Source of the DNA: Sympetrum striolatum
Taxonomy: Eukaryota; Arthropoda; Insecta; Odonata; Libellulidae
Reading direction: 5' to 3'
Assembly (NCBI GenBank): GCA_947579665.1
Contig: OX388350.1
Location: forward strand, 86,385,152 to 86,449,151
Length of the DNA: 64,000 nucleotides
The stretch's first letter is position 1, and the number at the start of each line of letters is the position of its first letter. The notes below the pieces were generated by a model. The model saw only the letters and a list, made by a program, of their open reading frames with translations, was not told the DNA's origin and made no database searches. Positions 36,090-47,055 of this stretch are shown one piece after another. The position numbers and the translations under genes are program-made.

Positions 36090-36780
36090 GGGACTAACAA
36101 ATCGGCGCCAAGTTGAACCCAGGAGCTATTGGAGGATGTGAATAAATGTATCGGCATGGTTAAAATAATACTTATTCGATTCAAATTTTGAATTCGATGT
36201 CGTACCGGAAAGATCCTCGAATAAGACTTCGTTATCCCCATTAGAAATACATCGAGGAATGTAAAACACTCACTGGGATCGAACCAAGGACAATCAGCGA
36301 AACGTTAAACAGCGTGTATAAAATATATTTATGATCTCTATCCACGTGCCGAGTTTCAACTTTCCATCTTATCGGGAAGGGATTTAAAAAATCTTAAAAA
36401 TCGCCGCAATGCTATTTAAATAGGGGAGTATTTGCCCTGACCTGGCGTCGAACCAAGGATAATCCTCGAAGATGTCTTTATAGTTTTCGTTCGATATCCA
36501 CGGATTCTAGTGATACTTTGAGTTTCAACCCTCTAATTTGTCAGGAATTGCCTCATAAAAATTTTCGTAAATCCCCGCAATGCATCTTTATGGAGATAAT
36601 CGTGACTTTGGGGCCTTCTGGTAACGAACCCATGACTCTGAGGTTTGAAATCACATTTTTTCTGGAGGTAGCTTGTTATGGCCAGTAGGTCGCAAAAATT
36701 TAAAGTCAGCGTGAATGGTGGTTAGAATTTTGATCCCAAGTGAATGTATGCATTGGTACATCTGGAGAAACATGCATATA
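36090..36780. repeat. ~170-bp diverged tandem array, block 5
   Basis: Motifs lie at 36,113, 36,279, 36,448 and 36,624 (166, 169, 176 bp). The order of monomers matches the last part of block 3 continued by the GGGGCCTTCTGG monomer that ends blocks 1, 2 and 3. It stops exactly where R1 begins. Confidence 0.75.
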
Positions 36781-37351
36781 CGCTAGATGTCTTGTAATTG
36801 ATTTCTCGTGTTTTGCACAAATAATTTTCTCATCGGATAATACACTAGCTGTAAACGAAAGACAATTAACTGACCCACTCTATTGTCGAGATATCTGTTC
36901 CGTAATCCTGTAGTTAACGGTAATTGTGATATTTTCCAGCGCGTTTGTCTAAAAATTGGGATTTAATTTATATTTACGCATACCATAACGTCTGGTTGCA
37001 AAGATATTAATGAAAAATTGTAATAAATAATTAAATATCTTATTTTACGCTGAGTAATCGCGATCACGACGTTAAATTAAGTTTGTGTCTTCAGGTCGCC
37101 ATCTTCGACCGCTATCATCACTGTGGCGCTGCCATCGGCGTATCGAGTTACTCCCTCCGTCCGAGAGTTGGATTCGCTCTTATTTATTTATTTTCGCGAG
37201 ACTTTGACTTAAGTTTATTAGCTAAGATTTATCCCATTTTATTTTAATCTCATGTAATTTGTGATATTTAGTGTTTTCACATAATTTAAATTTACTTTTT
37301 TTTAGAAACTTTCTGACCATCTTACCATGGAAAGAAAAAGATGGAAGAGCA
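36781..37351 (+). repeat. R1: first copy of a ~550-bp dispersed duplication
   Basis: From CGCTAGATGTCTTGTAATTG to AAAGATGGAAGAGCA this matches 56,591-57,126 nearly throughout, apart from an indel of ~35 bp near 37,140-37,175. Near its right end sits a pyrimidine run with AG (TTTTTTTTAG at ~37,303), then ACCATGG with an open basic frame. So it could be a copied promoter/5'-exon segment or an LTR-like piece. Neither can be shown. The ATG-led frame stops after 28 codons. Confidence 0.8.
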
Positions 37352-37466
37352 ATTCCGTCGCGAAACCGGCAAGATGGCCGCACGTTGGTTCGAGCCCCGT
37401 CAGAAAGCATCCAACTTAGTGACGATGACACTCCACTCGCTAGAGCGCCTTCAGAGAGGTGCCGCT

Positions 37467-38438
37467 TTAGGGGGAGGTGCTGGGGGAGGCTCCTTGCGTT
37501 GAGGGTGGATGGATGGCGTGTCCTCGATACCGTGGGCAGGCTTCAGTCGATTCGCATGGACCAGCTGGCTGTCCTTTGATCGAAAAATATGCCGGATGCG
37601 AAAATTGACCGGGCCTGTCTGATCGAGTATTCGGTAGGGACCTTGCCACTGGCGACTTAGTTTCTTCCTCTTTCCTCACGAAAGGGACGAGTAAAAAAAC
37701 TCCCGGCAGAAAACACACCGCCCTTGATTTTTTATTATAGGCCTTCGCCTGTTGTTGACGCGACGTTTGGAGGCGCTCTTTTACTTCTCTAAAGGCGATA
37801 TTCAACCTCGCGCGCAATTCGGCGGCGCAGATGGTATCGGTTGAATAATCTACCTTTAGAGGCTCCAATATATCATCGAACGGGAGTTCGACGTCGCGCC
37901 CATGCATCAAAAAATGAGGCGATTCTCCTGTGGTGGTATGAGGTGTGCTCCGATAGGCTGCTAAGGCGAAAGGAAGCCAATCATCTCAATCCCTTTGCTT
38001 CGTGTCAACGAAATGGGACAGAATAGCCATAAATGTTCGATGGCTCCTTTCCACGAGGCCGGATCCTTTACCTGCCGGATGATAAGCAGTTGTTTGGAGC
38101 TTCTTTATTCCCAGCTGACTACACACCTCCTTCATCAAGTGGGAGGTGAAGTTCGCCCCTCGGTCGGTTAGCAATTGGCGGGGTGCTCCATGGCGCAAGA
38201 CGATATTATCCACGAAGGCCCTTGCTATAGTTTCGGTCTTTTGATCAGATAAAGCCATGGCTTCGGGATATTTCGTGAACGCGTCTTGGAAAGTCAAAAC
38301 ATAGCGGTTCCCTCTATAGGTGGAGGGGAGGGGGCCGACTATGTCCATGGAGACACGCTGTAGGGGTTCCGTAACTTCCGGCAATGCTTGGAGAGGCGCT
38401 CTCTGCGGGGGTTCTTCCTCTCTTGGCACGACACGCAT
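37467..38438 (-). pseudogene. gypsy integrase core and C-terminus
   Basis: Integrase joins element cDNA to host DNA. Frame one (38,438-37,986) has the DDE core in order: SMDIVGPL (first Asp), LLTDRGANF (second Asp) and LVERSHR (Glu), all three present. A frameshift near 37,985-37,910 moves the rest (PHFLMHGRD.ELPFD onward) to another frame that runs to a stop at 37,467. The C-terminal tail is proline-rich. A further frameshift near 38,390 separates it from the zinc domain upstream. Confidence 0.9.
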
Positions 38439-38977
38439 TCTTTACAATGTCTCTCGACGTCCTTCCGAAGCGTGGTCCACCAAAATCTCGAGCGGATGGA
38501 TGCTAAGGTCCTCTTAACACCCATATGGCCCGCCCACGGAACGTCGTGATAAGCTCGCAGAATACGGCTTATCATTATCCGCGGCGCCACTAGTTGGTTG
38601 TGGCGCTGATCGCTTTTCCGGAAAAGAAGTCCGTCGTCGTCTTGTGTAAATTCCTGCGCGCGTTCTCCTTCGCCGAGTCCCTTCAGAGTTTTCAGGCAAA
38701 ACTCATCCCTTCCCTGTTCTGCGCGAATTAGATCGCGGTCCCACGTGGGTTCGTACTCCGACTGTATCGCACCTGCGAAGGATCTTGAGAGGGCGTCGGC
38801 GTTCTGATGCGTCTTCCCCGGTCTGTGTACGGTCTCAAAATCGTATTCGCTGAGGAGCAGCGACCAGCGAACCAGGCGAGAGGAGGGATCTTTTAATGAC
38901 AATAGCCATTTTAGGGGTCGATGGTCGGTAACCACCGTGAATTTCCTTCCGTAAAGATAAGTACGGAGATACTTCAC
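38339..38977 (-). pseudogene. gypsy RNase H end and integrase zinc domain
   Basis: The N-terminal part has VVTDHRPLKWLL and HRPGKTHQNADALSR, the closing blocks of the gypsy RNase H domain. After a linker comes the HHCC zinc-binding domain: H-x5-H (HDVPWAGH) and C-x2-C (CKECVSC). The frame then runs out of register near 38,390. Confidence 0.9.
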
Positions 38978-38979
38978 GG

Positions 38980-39317
38980 CTCACACCATGGCTAAGCATT
39001 CCCTCTCCGCGGTTAAGTTTCCGGCTTGCGTAAGCGATGACTTATTCCCCGCGGGAGTCTTTCTGTGCAAGGACCGCTCCAATTGCCTCCCCTGAAGCAT
39101 CCGTGTGTAGTATAAAAGGCTCCTGAAAGTTTGGGTATCTGAGTATCGGCTCCTTACATAAGGCTTCGCGGAGGAATTCGAAGGATGCTGTTGCTTTTTC
39201 ATCCCATTTTATACTTACATCCTTCTTCGTCATCTCCGTTAAAGGTTTCGCCCTCGTAGCGAAGCTTGGAATGAACCTCCTGTAGTAGCCGACTAAACCC
39301 AGAAAACTCCTAACGGT
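38980..39317 (-). pseudogene. gypsy RT-RNase H connection, frame-broken
   Basis: After a stop following PRPHNL (39,318) the reading continues in 39,233-39,042 with a KWDEKATASFEFLREAL thumb-type block and FILHTDASGEAIGAVLAQ, the first RNase H block with its Asp. It then stops at 39,042. So RNase H is split over three frames. Confidence 0.85.
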
Positions 39318-40340
39318 TCATAAATTGTGGGGGCGGGGAAAATTCGTAATTGCCTCGATTTTAATCGGATCGGGTTTTACTCCTTCCGCCGAGATCACTA
39401 AATAATCAACTTCCCTTCGAAGAAAGCGACATTTCTTCGGTTTTAATTTTAATCCAGATTCCCGAAGCCGCTGGAATACTTCTCTTAGCCTCATCCAATG
39501 TTCTCTCCCAAACACAATGATGTCGTCCATATAGACCAAACACTTAATTCCCTTGAGGCCGCTTAGCACGGAATCCATCAAACGTTGAAAAGTGCTCGGA
39601 CAGTTGGATAGGCCGAATGGTAATCGTAAGTATTCCCAGTGTCCTTCGGGGGTGGAAAAGGCTGTTTTTTCCTGATCTCGCGGGTCGATACCGATCTGCC
39701 AGAATCCCGATTCCAGGTCCAGGTTCGAGAAGAATTTCGCTCCACCGAGCTGATCGAGCGTATCCTGAATATTAGGCAACGGATAAACATCTCGCACCGT
39801 CACGGCATTCAGGGCTCTGAAGTCCGTGCAGAAGCGCAGTTCGTTTCCGCCGCCATTATCCTTCTTCGCGACCAGCACCACGGGGGCGCTCCAAGGAGAG
39901 ATAGATTCTTTAATAACCCCCTGGGCGAGCATCTCTTGGATATGTTCCGCCATTACCTCTCTCTGTGCATGTGGGACACGATAAGGAGGTTTACTTATTA
40001 GAGCAGAATTTCCAGTGTTTATCCTATGCTGCAACTGATCCGTTTTTCCAAGAGAATCCCCTTCTTTATGGAATATATCTGAGTATTCCGTAATTAATCT
40101 CTCTAGGGGCAACGCTGCTTCCTCTGGCACATCTCCCAATTTCTCAATTAACTCTTGGGGGAGGTAACCCAGCAATTCTCTCGGCCTTGTTCCTTCTGAG
40201 GGTACTTCATCGAAATCTCTAACAATTGTCCCAACAATTGTTTTTGCGGGAACCACGAGTTCTTTCGTGCTAACGTTCATCAGTTTCACCGGAATCGTGC
40301 AATTACTATCTGATGGGTTTACTACGCATCTGCCAGCCAT
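39318..40340 (-). CDS. pol: gypsy reverse transcriptase domain (340-codon open part of a dead pol)
   Basis: It copies element RNA into DNA. RT blocks in order: IKESISPWSAPVVLVAKK, LRFCTDFRALN, SNLDLESGFWQI, TAFSTPEGHWEYLRLPFGL, and the catalytic LVYMDDIIVF. YMDD is intact, and so is the first Asp (LDLESG). The start used is the first ATG and is not a biological start; in life this is part of a gag-pol polyprotein. It ends in a premature stop before RNase H. Fusion upstream to the spacer frame is lost by one frame change at 40,340. Confidence 0.93.
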   Translation of the reverse strand: MAGRCVVNPSDSNCTIPVKLMNVSTKELVVPAKTIVGTIVRDFDEVPSEGTRPRELLGYLPQELIEKLGDVPEEAALPLERLITEYSDIFHKEGDSLGKTDQLQHRINTGNSALISKPPYRVPHAQREVMAEHIQEMLAQGVIKESISPWSAPVVLVAKKDNGGGNELRFCTDFRALNAVTVRDVYPLPNIQDTLDQLGGAKFFSNLDLESGFWQIGIDPRDQEKTAFSTPEGHWEYLRLPFGLSNCPSTFQRLMDSVLSGLKGIKCLVYMDDIIVFGREHWMRLREVFQRLRESGLKLKPKKCRFLRREVDYLVISAEGVKPDPIKIEAITNFPRPHNL

Positions 40341-40744
40341 TACTCCATGAATAGAAATCTCGGCCGGATTAAAAGCGCCTTTCCATCAGATTCTCCATCC
40401 CTCGGATCGTAGTAGCCGTAAACAATCGACTCACTACGTGGTGGTAGTTTAACAACCTGCCCCACCCTTACATTGAGGTCTTCTCTTTTGCTTCCGGTGA
40501 ATGACGAATCTTCTCTCTTATTTCTCTCTATATCTGCTTTTACTTTAATTTCAGCCCTTGTCTGAGATTTCTTCCCTTTTCTTAGGCCATTCTGGCCTTC
40601 TCTTTTGTTTCGCATCACCCTCATGCTTGTCACCGATTCCCTTTTCCCGTCCGTCCCTTCCCCTTCTTCTTCCTCTCCACGGTCACTTTTGCCCTCTGTG
40701 ACGTCGCTTTGTTTACCTTCTACGGGGTCTATGACACTAAGCAA
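40340..40744 (-). pseudogene. gypsy protease-RT spacer
   Basis: A highly charged segment (EGKSDRGEEEEGEG, KREDSSFTGSKRED) followed by VKLPPRSESIVYGYYDPRD and LLIRPRFLF. The next open frame continues with GRCVVNPSDS, which is the usual layout of the spacer between gypsy protease and RT. It overlaps the protease frame by a few bases in another phase. Confidence 0.8.
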
Positions 40745-41087
40745 CTTCAGGCGTTGACTCGGCGACGATGCGGAATAGCGGAAGCGAGGTCTCCCGAAGG
40801 ATAATTCTCTCTCCCGCCATATCCAAAATACCTAATATGCCATCACACGGCAGTTTGAAACTATTCCCCACTACGTGGAGACGGTGCGAATATTCCGCGT
40901 ACAATGTGGCACTTGTGAGAGTCACGGTCCCCAGAAGGGGGAGAACATGTCCAGTAACACCGTGGAGGCGGATTTTCGCGGTCGGATACGGTTTCGGTAG
41001 GTTCACGCCGTTTTCTTTGATTAGAGAGGAATTGGCTCCAGTGTCAATCAAAAGCAAAAGATTCCTTCCCCCGACTTTTATTCTCAC
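40737..41087 (-). pseudogene. gypsy aspartic protease
   Basis: A retroviral-type pepsin fold with LLLIDTGANSSLI (active-site DTG) near the start and DGILGILDM (the ILG turn) near residue 85. About 116 codons are open, which covers a full domain. It would act as a homodimer to cut the polyprotein. The gag frame upstream is out of phase. Confidence 0.9.
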
Positions 41088-41155
41088 TCCATACCCCGCA
41101 CCTCCTTGTTCGCCAACGACGCCTATCCATTCGTCGACCGCATTCCTCGTCGATT

Positions 41156-42202
41156 CTAATATTTTCTCATCGGCCTTCCTGCTTCTCGAGGAGTGAAAGC
41201 AGGGGCCTCCTCGTTTGGGGAGTGACTCGCCTCCCAGCGGGGGTTCGGGGCCGTTCGAGGCCTATCTCGGTAACGTGAGGTTGGGGATACTTGAGAAGCG
41301 AATTGTATGGGACGACGAGGCTGACCTGTGAAAAAGGGTTGGGAGGGTCCTGGAAGAAAACGGGGAGGGGGTGACGGAAAATTCTGCGCTGGAATGTGAG
41401 GAGGGGGCGCCACTGAGCCATTACTTGGGCAATCTCTCGCAAAATGTCCCCAGCCCCTACAAACATAACACTGCCCCATCACTTGGGCGGGTCTGCGCGC
41501 GACCCCCCCTCTGGCTCCACAACATCGACAGCCGGACTCTGGCTGCGGAGGAGGCTGAGTGGGAGTGCTAGTGACCTCCTCTGGCGCTTTGGGTGGTCTC
41601 TCTTCAACGGCTCCGATGCACCTCTCGGCCATGGTATCCGTCTGCTGCAGCTCCACCAGCGACGCGACGCGGATCGCCTCACGGAGGGTTTTCGGTTCGC
41701 GGATCTGGACGAACTTCCCTAATTCGCAGCCCGCGCGTAAACTGTTGGAGCGCCAGTTCATCCAAGAATTTCGCGCGCCCTTCACTTTCCGCGGGGTTCG
41801 CGGTCGCTGCTGCTGGGACTTCTGAAAGTTCGCGGAGACGTTCTCCGAACTCTAACACTCCCTCAAGGGGTCCCTGCACGCACTCCAAAAATCTCGTCAT
41901 CCGGATTAAGGGCGGAACTTCCCCCGAAAACCGATCCCGTAACGCGGCTTTCAAACCGCCCCAATTGTCTTGCTCTTTTGGTAGCGAATCACGAAGCGCA
42001 GTGCGCTCCCACTAATTTTTAACTTGAGCACTAACCGCCGGTGCTCTTCAGTCCACATCCCAATTTGGGCCGCCGTCTCGATTGTTTCCAAAAACACGGA
42101 CACGTCTTCACTCTTATCATCGCCCGTGAATGGGTTCACTAGGTATATAGTCCCCATCATGTTAGGGGCCGCAAGGTTCGCGTTTGCCGAATCTCCGGGC
42201 AT
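41156..42202 (-). pseudogene. gypsy gag, at least two frameshifts
   Basis: The most likely start is the ATG at 42,202 (PGDSANANLA). The capsid-like part begins with YLVNPFTGDDKSEDVSVFLE. The frame shifts near 42,000 (continuing ALRDRFSGEVPPL) and again near 41,735 (continuing LREAIRVASLVELQQT). A single zinc knuckle, CYVCRGWGHFARDC (C-x2-C-x4-H-x4-C), follows in a proline-rich C-terminus. Gag binds and packages the element RNA. The broken frames mean no full protein. Confidence 0.9.
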
Positions 42203-42376
42203 TTTAACTATGGTGAGGGTAAGCACTACAACGCACAAAACTACACAAAACGCGAGAAACAAAAACGAGAAAAAAAATATCGCGACTGGGGGAATAACTA
42301 CGGAGTATTTATCCCTTGAGGTCCCAACGCCCGCGAGGTGGTCCAAAGTGGATCTCGCAGTGCCTGGCTAGAATAT

Positions 42377-42394
42377 CCCAAGCCGCTGCCACCA
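42377..42394 (-). other. gypsy primer-binding site
   Basis: On the minus strand TGGTGGCAGCGGCTTGGG begins three bases after the LTR end. It starts with TGG, the complement of a tRNA CCA end, as expected for tRNA-primed reverse transcription. I cannot name the tRNA. Confidence 0.75.
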
Positions 42395-42397
42395 AAT

Positions 42398-43010
42398 TGT
42401 TATGCCGCGCCTCTCATTGATTAAGAGAGGTCTGGCGATAACGATAATTAAGGGTTCTTGCCAGGTGTCGGGGTAACTCGCGGAAATAATTAATCCGAAG
42501 TTCTTGATAACATATAAAAAACCTTTTATTGACTGACATCCGGAGATTCGGCAGAGGGGCGCACGCACACGTCCATGGTCACTCAAAGGCGGAGGAAGGC
42601 GAAGGCGCTTCTGGACCCTGCGGAGGCTGCGATCCTCCGTCGCGCTTGGTCTGTGGAGGACTGCCGCATTTCCAGAGTTTACACACCCCTTCCACGCCCA
42701 GAAGCCCGCGCTTTTGGTGGCGTTGGTTTCTAAATCCAATCATCACCTTCTCTTTGAAACCCTGACCAACAACGGTCATTACCTCTTTCCGCGCCCCTTT
42801 TCCACGAATGGGCACCATATGGCACCGCCACCGGAAGAGATCTTATTGCGGGGGCGGAAAGAGGCCTAAGGGTGTGGTATCCCGCTGTCCCTACCGTTTC
42901 TTGGAATCGTTCACCCAGGAAGTGACCATCGACCTCCACCGTCCTCGTCCTCCGAGTGCCTTATGTAACAACCATGAAAATCGCTTCCCTGCCTTATCCC
43001 CGGCATTACA
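42398..43010 (-). repeat. gypsy 5' LTR, 613 bp
   Basis: On the minus strand it runs TGTAATGCCG...CGGCATAACA, with TG/CA ends and an almost perfect terminal inverted repeat of about 9 bp. An AATAAA polyadenylation signal lies near 42,527 on the minus strand (AGTCAATAAAAGG), as expected for the R region. Frames seen inside it are incidental. Confidence 0.9.
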
Positions 43011-43194
43011 TATATAGTACAAGACATATAACTTTACTCATCAGTGAGATTGTATTCTACCCTTCCTGACTGTAATTACGCACCTGCAATTGCTAGTTAC
43101 CTTCTTACAGAAAATATCTCGTTATCCATGTAATCTTTCGTCTTATGTAATCATCAGCTTTATGGGCCTCGAGTATTTTTACGGGATAACACAA

Positions 43195-43560
43195 TCGGAT
43201 CGAACAATGGGATCGGTCGTCAGGGGGATGAGTTGTTTACAACCTCGAAAATTCACAAAATGTTCGTATATTTCACCTATATTCTCTCAAATTCGAATCG
43301 AAAGTAAGATATATTAAAATAAGAATCTTCGTTCGATTTTCTTTCTTTCGGTGTACGTCTCGTTGACGTGCGACTATTCCTTCTAATTTAATTTAAAGAA
43401 ACAAACCCTGCATGCGATAGGAATCATTTTGACTTTATGAGTTTTATATGCTATCTGAGCGATATACTTACGAACCTCGTGAAATTGTCGAATAAAAAGG
43501 CGACTGTGATCGGTCCTCAGATTTACAGATTATATTTTAGCATGATCCACGTTCTGATTA
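43195..43560 (+). repeat. Interspersed repeat family P, copy 7
   Basis: Inside the duplicated segment: GGTCGTCAGGGGGATGAG block, AATAAGAATCTTCGTTCGAT core, TTTCTTTCTTTCGGTGTACG and the AACAAACCCTGCATGCGA end. Confidence 0.75.
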
Positions 43561-43767
43561 TTAAATGTGAAGTAATTTGAAAATGAGATAATATTGTACG
43601 TCTCCATTTATTAATTGATTTAAAATCCGGCCCAGCATCCCTGCCAACCGCAGTCCAACGCATCTCAAACCATCATTTACTCAGTCAGCAATCGAGAACG
43701 CCCTCTGAGAAGGACGACGCTTCCATTCAGCCGCGATCTTGCAATCCAAATACATCCCCCTTTCTAA

Positions 43768-43830
43768 TAGACGAGACCCCTCCCCTCCTCCCCACTCCCT
43801 CCTTCCCCTCCTCCCCCTTCCCCTCGCCGT
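43768..43830 (-). repeat. Polypyrimidine tract (short allele), G-rich on minus strand
   Basis: CCCCTCCCCTCCTCCCC-type runs on +. The minus strand has closely spaced runs of 3-5 Gs that could form a G-quadruplex. The partner at 63,300 is expanded. Confidence 0.8.
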
Positions 43831-44130
43831 AACCATTCCCAATGTGTTGCTATGGAGAAATGCTCGGATTCAACAATCGCCACAGGTTGGCAACTGCCTC
43901 AAAACCGAATAAAAGGTCCTTTTTAATTGTCAAATTCTTCGACAGAAGGCTTTTCGATGCTCTCTTATGGAGAAACTATGAATCCAACTGAAGTGTGGCT
44001 CTTCGTCGTATTGAAATACGTTGCCTCTGCAGGAGACTATTCCTCCAAGAAGTTCGCCGGTTGAGAGTGGTTATATATCGGATCATAATTTCCGAGTGCG
44101 TTGTCTGATGATTCGAGAGGGCGGAGGGGG

Positions 44131-44668
44131 TAACCATGACGACGCAGGGAACAACAACGATAGGAAAAACAAAGGAGGAGCGACAGGTTAAGCGAATGAG
44201 AAACAGTTGAACACTGAGTTCCGTCATTGAAAGGTGTTTGTTGGAAAACAAAAGAACAATGATATTGGAGATTTAAAAGCCCGAGTAATTGAGTGGGGGG
44301 AGAGGGGTTGAAGGGAAGGCGGTGGCTCTAAAAGAAAACAAAAGAGTAACGATATTTTATAATCGATCAAAACAGATGAATTATGGATATGTTTGCGTTT
44401 TCTCTGACGACATGCATTTAAAGACAGTGTGGAAAACAGAAGAATAACGATAAAATGATCGAAATGGAAAACAAATGAATCATGAAAAGTTCTTATTGTC
44501 GTAGATATGACGTTGAAGAAGGTAATTATAGACGAAATATATAAAATTAGTCGATATTAAATTTCTATATAATAAAAAAAATTCGAATGTTAATAAATTA
44601 AATATTAGTAATTTATTTAAATAAATATTTATGATATAATTATAATGTAAATATATATATTTACACAT
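44131..44668. other. No supportable gene
   Basis: A purine-rich GAGTGGGGGGAGAGGGG run near 44,290, otherwise AT-rich with short frames only. Confidence 0.45.
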
Positions 44669-44900
44669 AAATAAATAATAAATAAATAAATAAATAATAA
44701 ATAATAAATAAATAATAAATAAACAATAAATAAATAATAAATAAATAATAAATAAATAATAAATAAATAATAAATAAATAATAAATAAATAATAAATAAA
44801 TAATAAATAAATAATAAATAAATAATAAATAAATAATAAATAAATAATAAATAAATAATAAATAAATAATAAATAAATAATAAATAAATAATAAATAAAT
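44669..44900. repeat. AT-only microsatellite, 11-bp unit
   Basis: About 20 copies of an AATAAATAAAT unit, interrupted near the left end. Confidence 0.95.
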
Positions 44901-46853
44901 ATACGATGTTAAATTACAATATGCTATAAATAAATTTTAATATCATAATGAAGGAATAAATATTCGCAAAATGAATTAATCATAATTTATGTATTGAATA
45001 GGGTTCTTATTGAGTTAAGTGTAGGAAATATAGGATTCATAGTGAAAATGTAAGGAATAAAATTCACGATATGAAACAAAGGAGCTTTATTTATAAGTCT
45101 ATGTGCCGGTTTAAGTGAAACATATAATTGCCGTATTCATGGAATAATAAAATATTTGCTTCGATCGATTTTCAACATTTACGCGCTTAAATTGCAAAAC
45201 TAAGTTTAATGAGGATACAAAAATATCGGAGATGTAATACTGCATTGCGCGGAATTTTAGAATATTTTTTGTTGTGTCCCCAAATAAAAAAATGAGATTA
45301 TTACTGGATGAGTGTCGTCGAGGTAATTGTACTGAATTAAGAGAATGCTAAACTGGAATTGAACGCAAAGAGATGAAAATTTCAAAAGAAGGACTTCCGT
45401 GAGATTCAGTGGAATGCTGTGAGAAATAGTGGAATTTGAAGAAATAAATAAATTGGAAATATCGGTTGTAATAATTCTAAAATGGTTTACATCAATGTGA
45501 TTGAGTGAACATACGCAAAGAAGGGAGATTAAGGTTTCCGTCATTTGGTACACGCCAAAGTTTTCAAAATAAGGAGCGCAAAATAAATTAATTGCTCGTT
45601 GGTCCTGAAATACAGGCAATTCAAGATGCTATTGTGTGTAATTCGGTTGCATAAGATTGAGGCAAAAGAATATATGAAGAATTTAGATTTCGTGTTAGGA
45701 AAATGCTATTGGAAAGTTTTCTTTCCTTCTAAATGTACTTTTTTCAGATGAAAAGTTAATCAACACTCAAAATATTCCCACCATCTTGTCCTTCGAGACT
45801 TCTCTCATTTGGCACGTCAATAAATCAAAACAATCAAACTCTGGCAAAGACAAGTCAATACTAACGTCTTCAGTCGACTTACATCTTACATCAGGAATTT
45901 AATTAATCCATCAATGAATGAGATTAAAAATTATAACAATAAAGTATGAAATGTTTCAATTCAACGACAAGAAAATTTTGAATACCTCAATTCAAAATCC
46001 TTTCGAAGGTTCAAATAAAGTTATTAAACCAAAAGATAAACAGAATGCAAACATAGCTCCAGAGAATGCCTTTTTTACAAAGCATGAACTAATCATAGGG
46101 TATCATATTTCGTAAGCAATTGTCCATCTAAATGTTGACTTACAAGTAGTTTCAATTGTATCTGATATTCACCGTTATGTCGGACTCTAATGTTCATTTG
46201 AAACAGTCCAATGTATCGAAACATGGCTTCCTAAACAAATGTGTAGCAAATGTGTTTCGTAATCAGAAATCTTAAGATATAAATGAAATATTGGACTCAG
46301 TGTGGTTATCCTTCTGTCAGAGGAGAATCTTTAAGAGAAGAAAGTTCAATGAAAAGCAATAATTCGGAAAAAGAGATACTAATCATCTGAAATTGTCTTT
46401 CAAATCTATTATGCTGTCGCCAATGAATTTGATAAATTTTCCGACGAACATTGTGCCAAAATGCACATTATAACTCCACAGAATCACATAGAGAAATACA
46501 CAAAAGCGAAACATTTCCATAAAAGCAACACCTTATGTTGCACTGAACCATGAGAGACGTACCGTAGATAAGCTAAGTCTGTATTGTTTTGTTTAACATT
46601 TCAGATCTCTCTTAACCTGCCTTTCTAATGAGAATTCACTAAACGATATGTAAGTTTTGCTGAAGTGACAAGAAATACAAAAAGTATGAAAAACTGTAAA
46701 TTAACAATGCAATAAGTAAATCTCAACTAATTTTTCTATAATCAAAATTAGCTCAGGACATTTTACCTTAAGAAGAGAGAAGATAAATATACACTTTAGA
46801 AAAAGGCATAAAAAAGAAGAAAAACTTAAAAAACATAATTAGACATCTTCAAT
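44901..46853. other. AT-rich DNA, no supportable gene
   Basis: The longest frame is 120 codons (45,257-45,619, minus strand), rich in hydrophobic and Ser residues with no domain, as expected by chance at this AT level. No repeats recognised. Confidence 0.5.
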
Positions 46854-47055
46854 AATGATGAAGAAGAACGATTTGTACTTTTTTCACAGTATTTTATTAA
46901 AAACAATAAAAGGAAACAAAATACGACTAGTTTCAGAGATCGATCTCCATTGATAACTTGATTATGGAGATCAATCTCTGAAACTAGTCGTGTTTTGTTT
47001 CCATTAATTGTTTTTAATTAATACTGTGGAAAAAGTACAAATTGTTCTTCATTAT
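46854..47055. repeat. Long palindrome with ~95-bp arms and 13-bp loop
   Basis: Left arm 46,854-46,950 and right arm 46,964-47,055 are inverted copies with few mismatches. Blocks CGACTAGTTTCAGAGAT, GGAAACAAAA and TTTTTCACAGTATT recur in complement. The loop is TGATAACTTGATT. It could be a foldback MITE or a source of hairpin RNA. There is no coding content. Confidence 0.9.

Larger units (their letters stand above)
37352..43010 (-). mobile_element. Ty3/gypsy LTR retrotransposon, 3' end lost
   Basis: Read right to left: LTR (43,010-42,398), primer-binding site, gag, protease, RT, RNase H, integrase, then the break near 37,352-37,465. The order PR-RT-RH-IN is diagnostic of Ty3/gypsy (Metaviridae) and not Copia. 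There is no env-like frame. A 3' LTR is absent; instead the R1 repeat follows. Frameshifts or stops separate every module, so the copy is dead. GC content is clearly above the AT-rich surroundings. Its right flank TATATAGTACAAGACAT is also found uninterrupted at 62,537, showing the pre-insertion sequence. Confidence 0.95.
43011..44130 (+). repeat. Segmental duplication, copy 1
   Basis: Matches 62,537 to the window end base by base over long runs (ACGCACCTGCAATTGCTAG, CCATTTATTAATTGATTT, AGAACGCCCTCTGAG, GAAGGCTTTTCGATGCTCTC, GAGAGTGGTTATATATCGGA). Copy 1 lacks 266 bp present in copy 2 and has a much shorter pyrimidine tract. Copy 1 is interrupted at its left edge by the gypsy LTR. Confidence 0.93.

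Noticed and set aside
41371..42015. Plus-strand frames across the gypsy gag region
   Set aside because: Shadows of the GC-rich minus-strand coding sequence.
44669..44900. CRISPR-like or satellite array
   Set aside because: Simple AT microsatellite with an 11-bp unit; no spacers.
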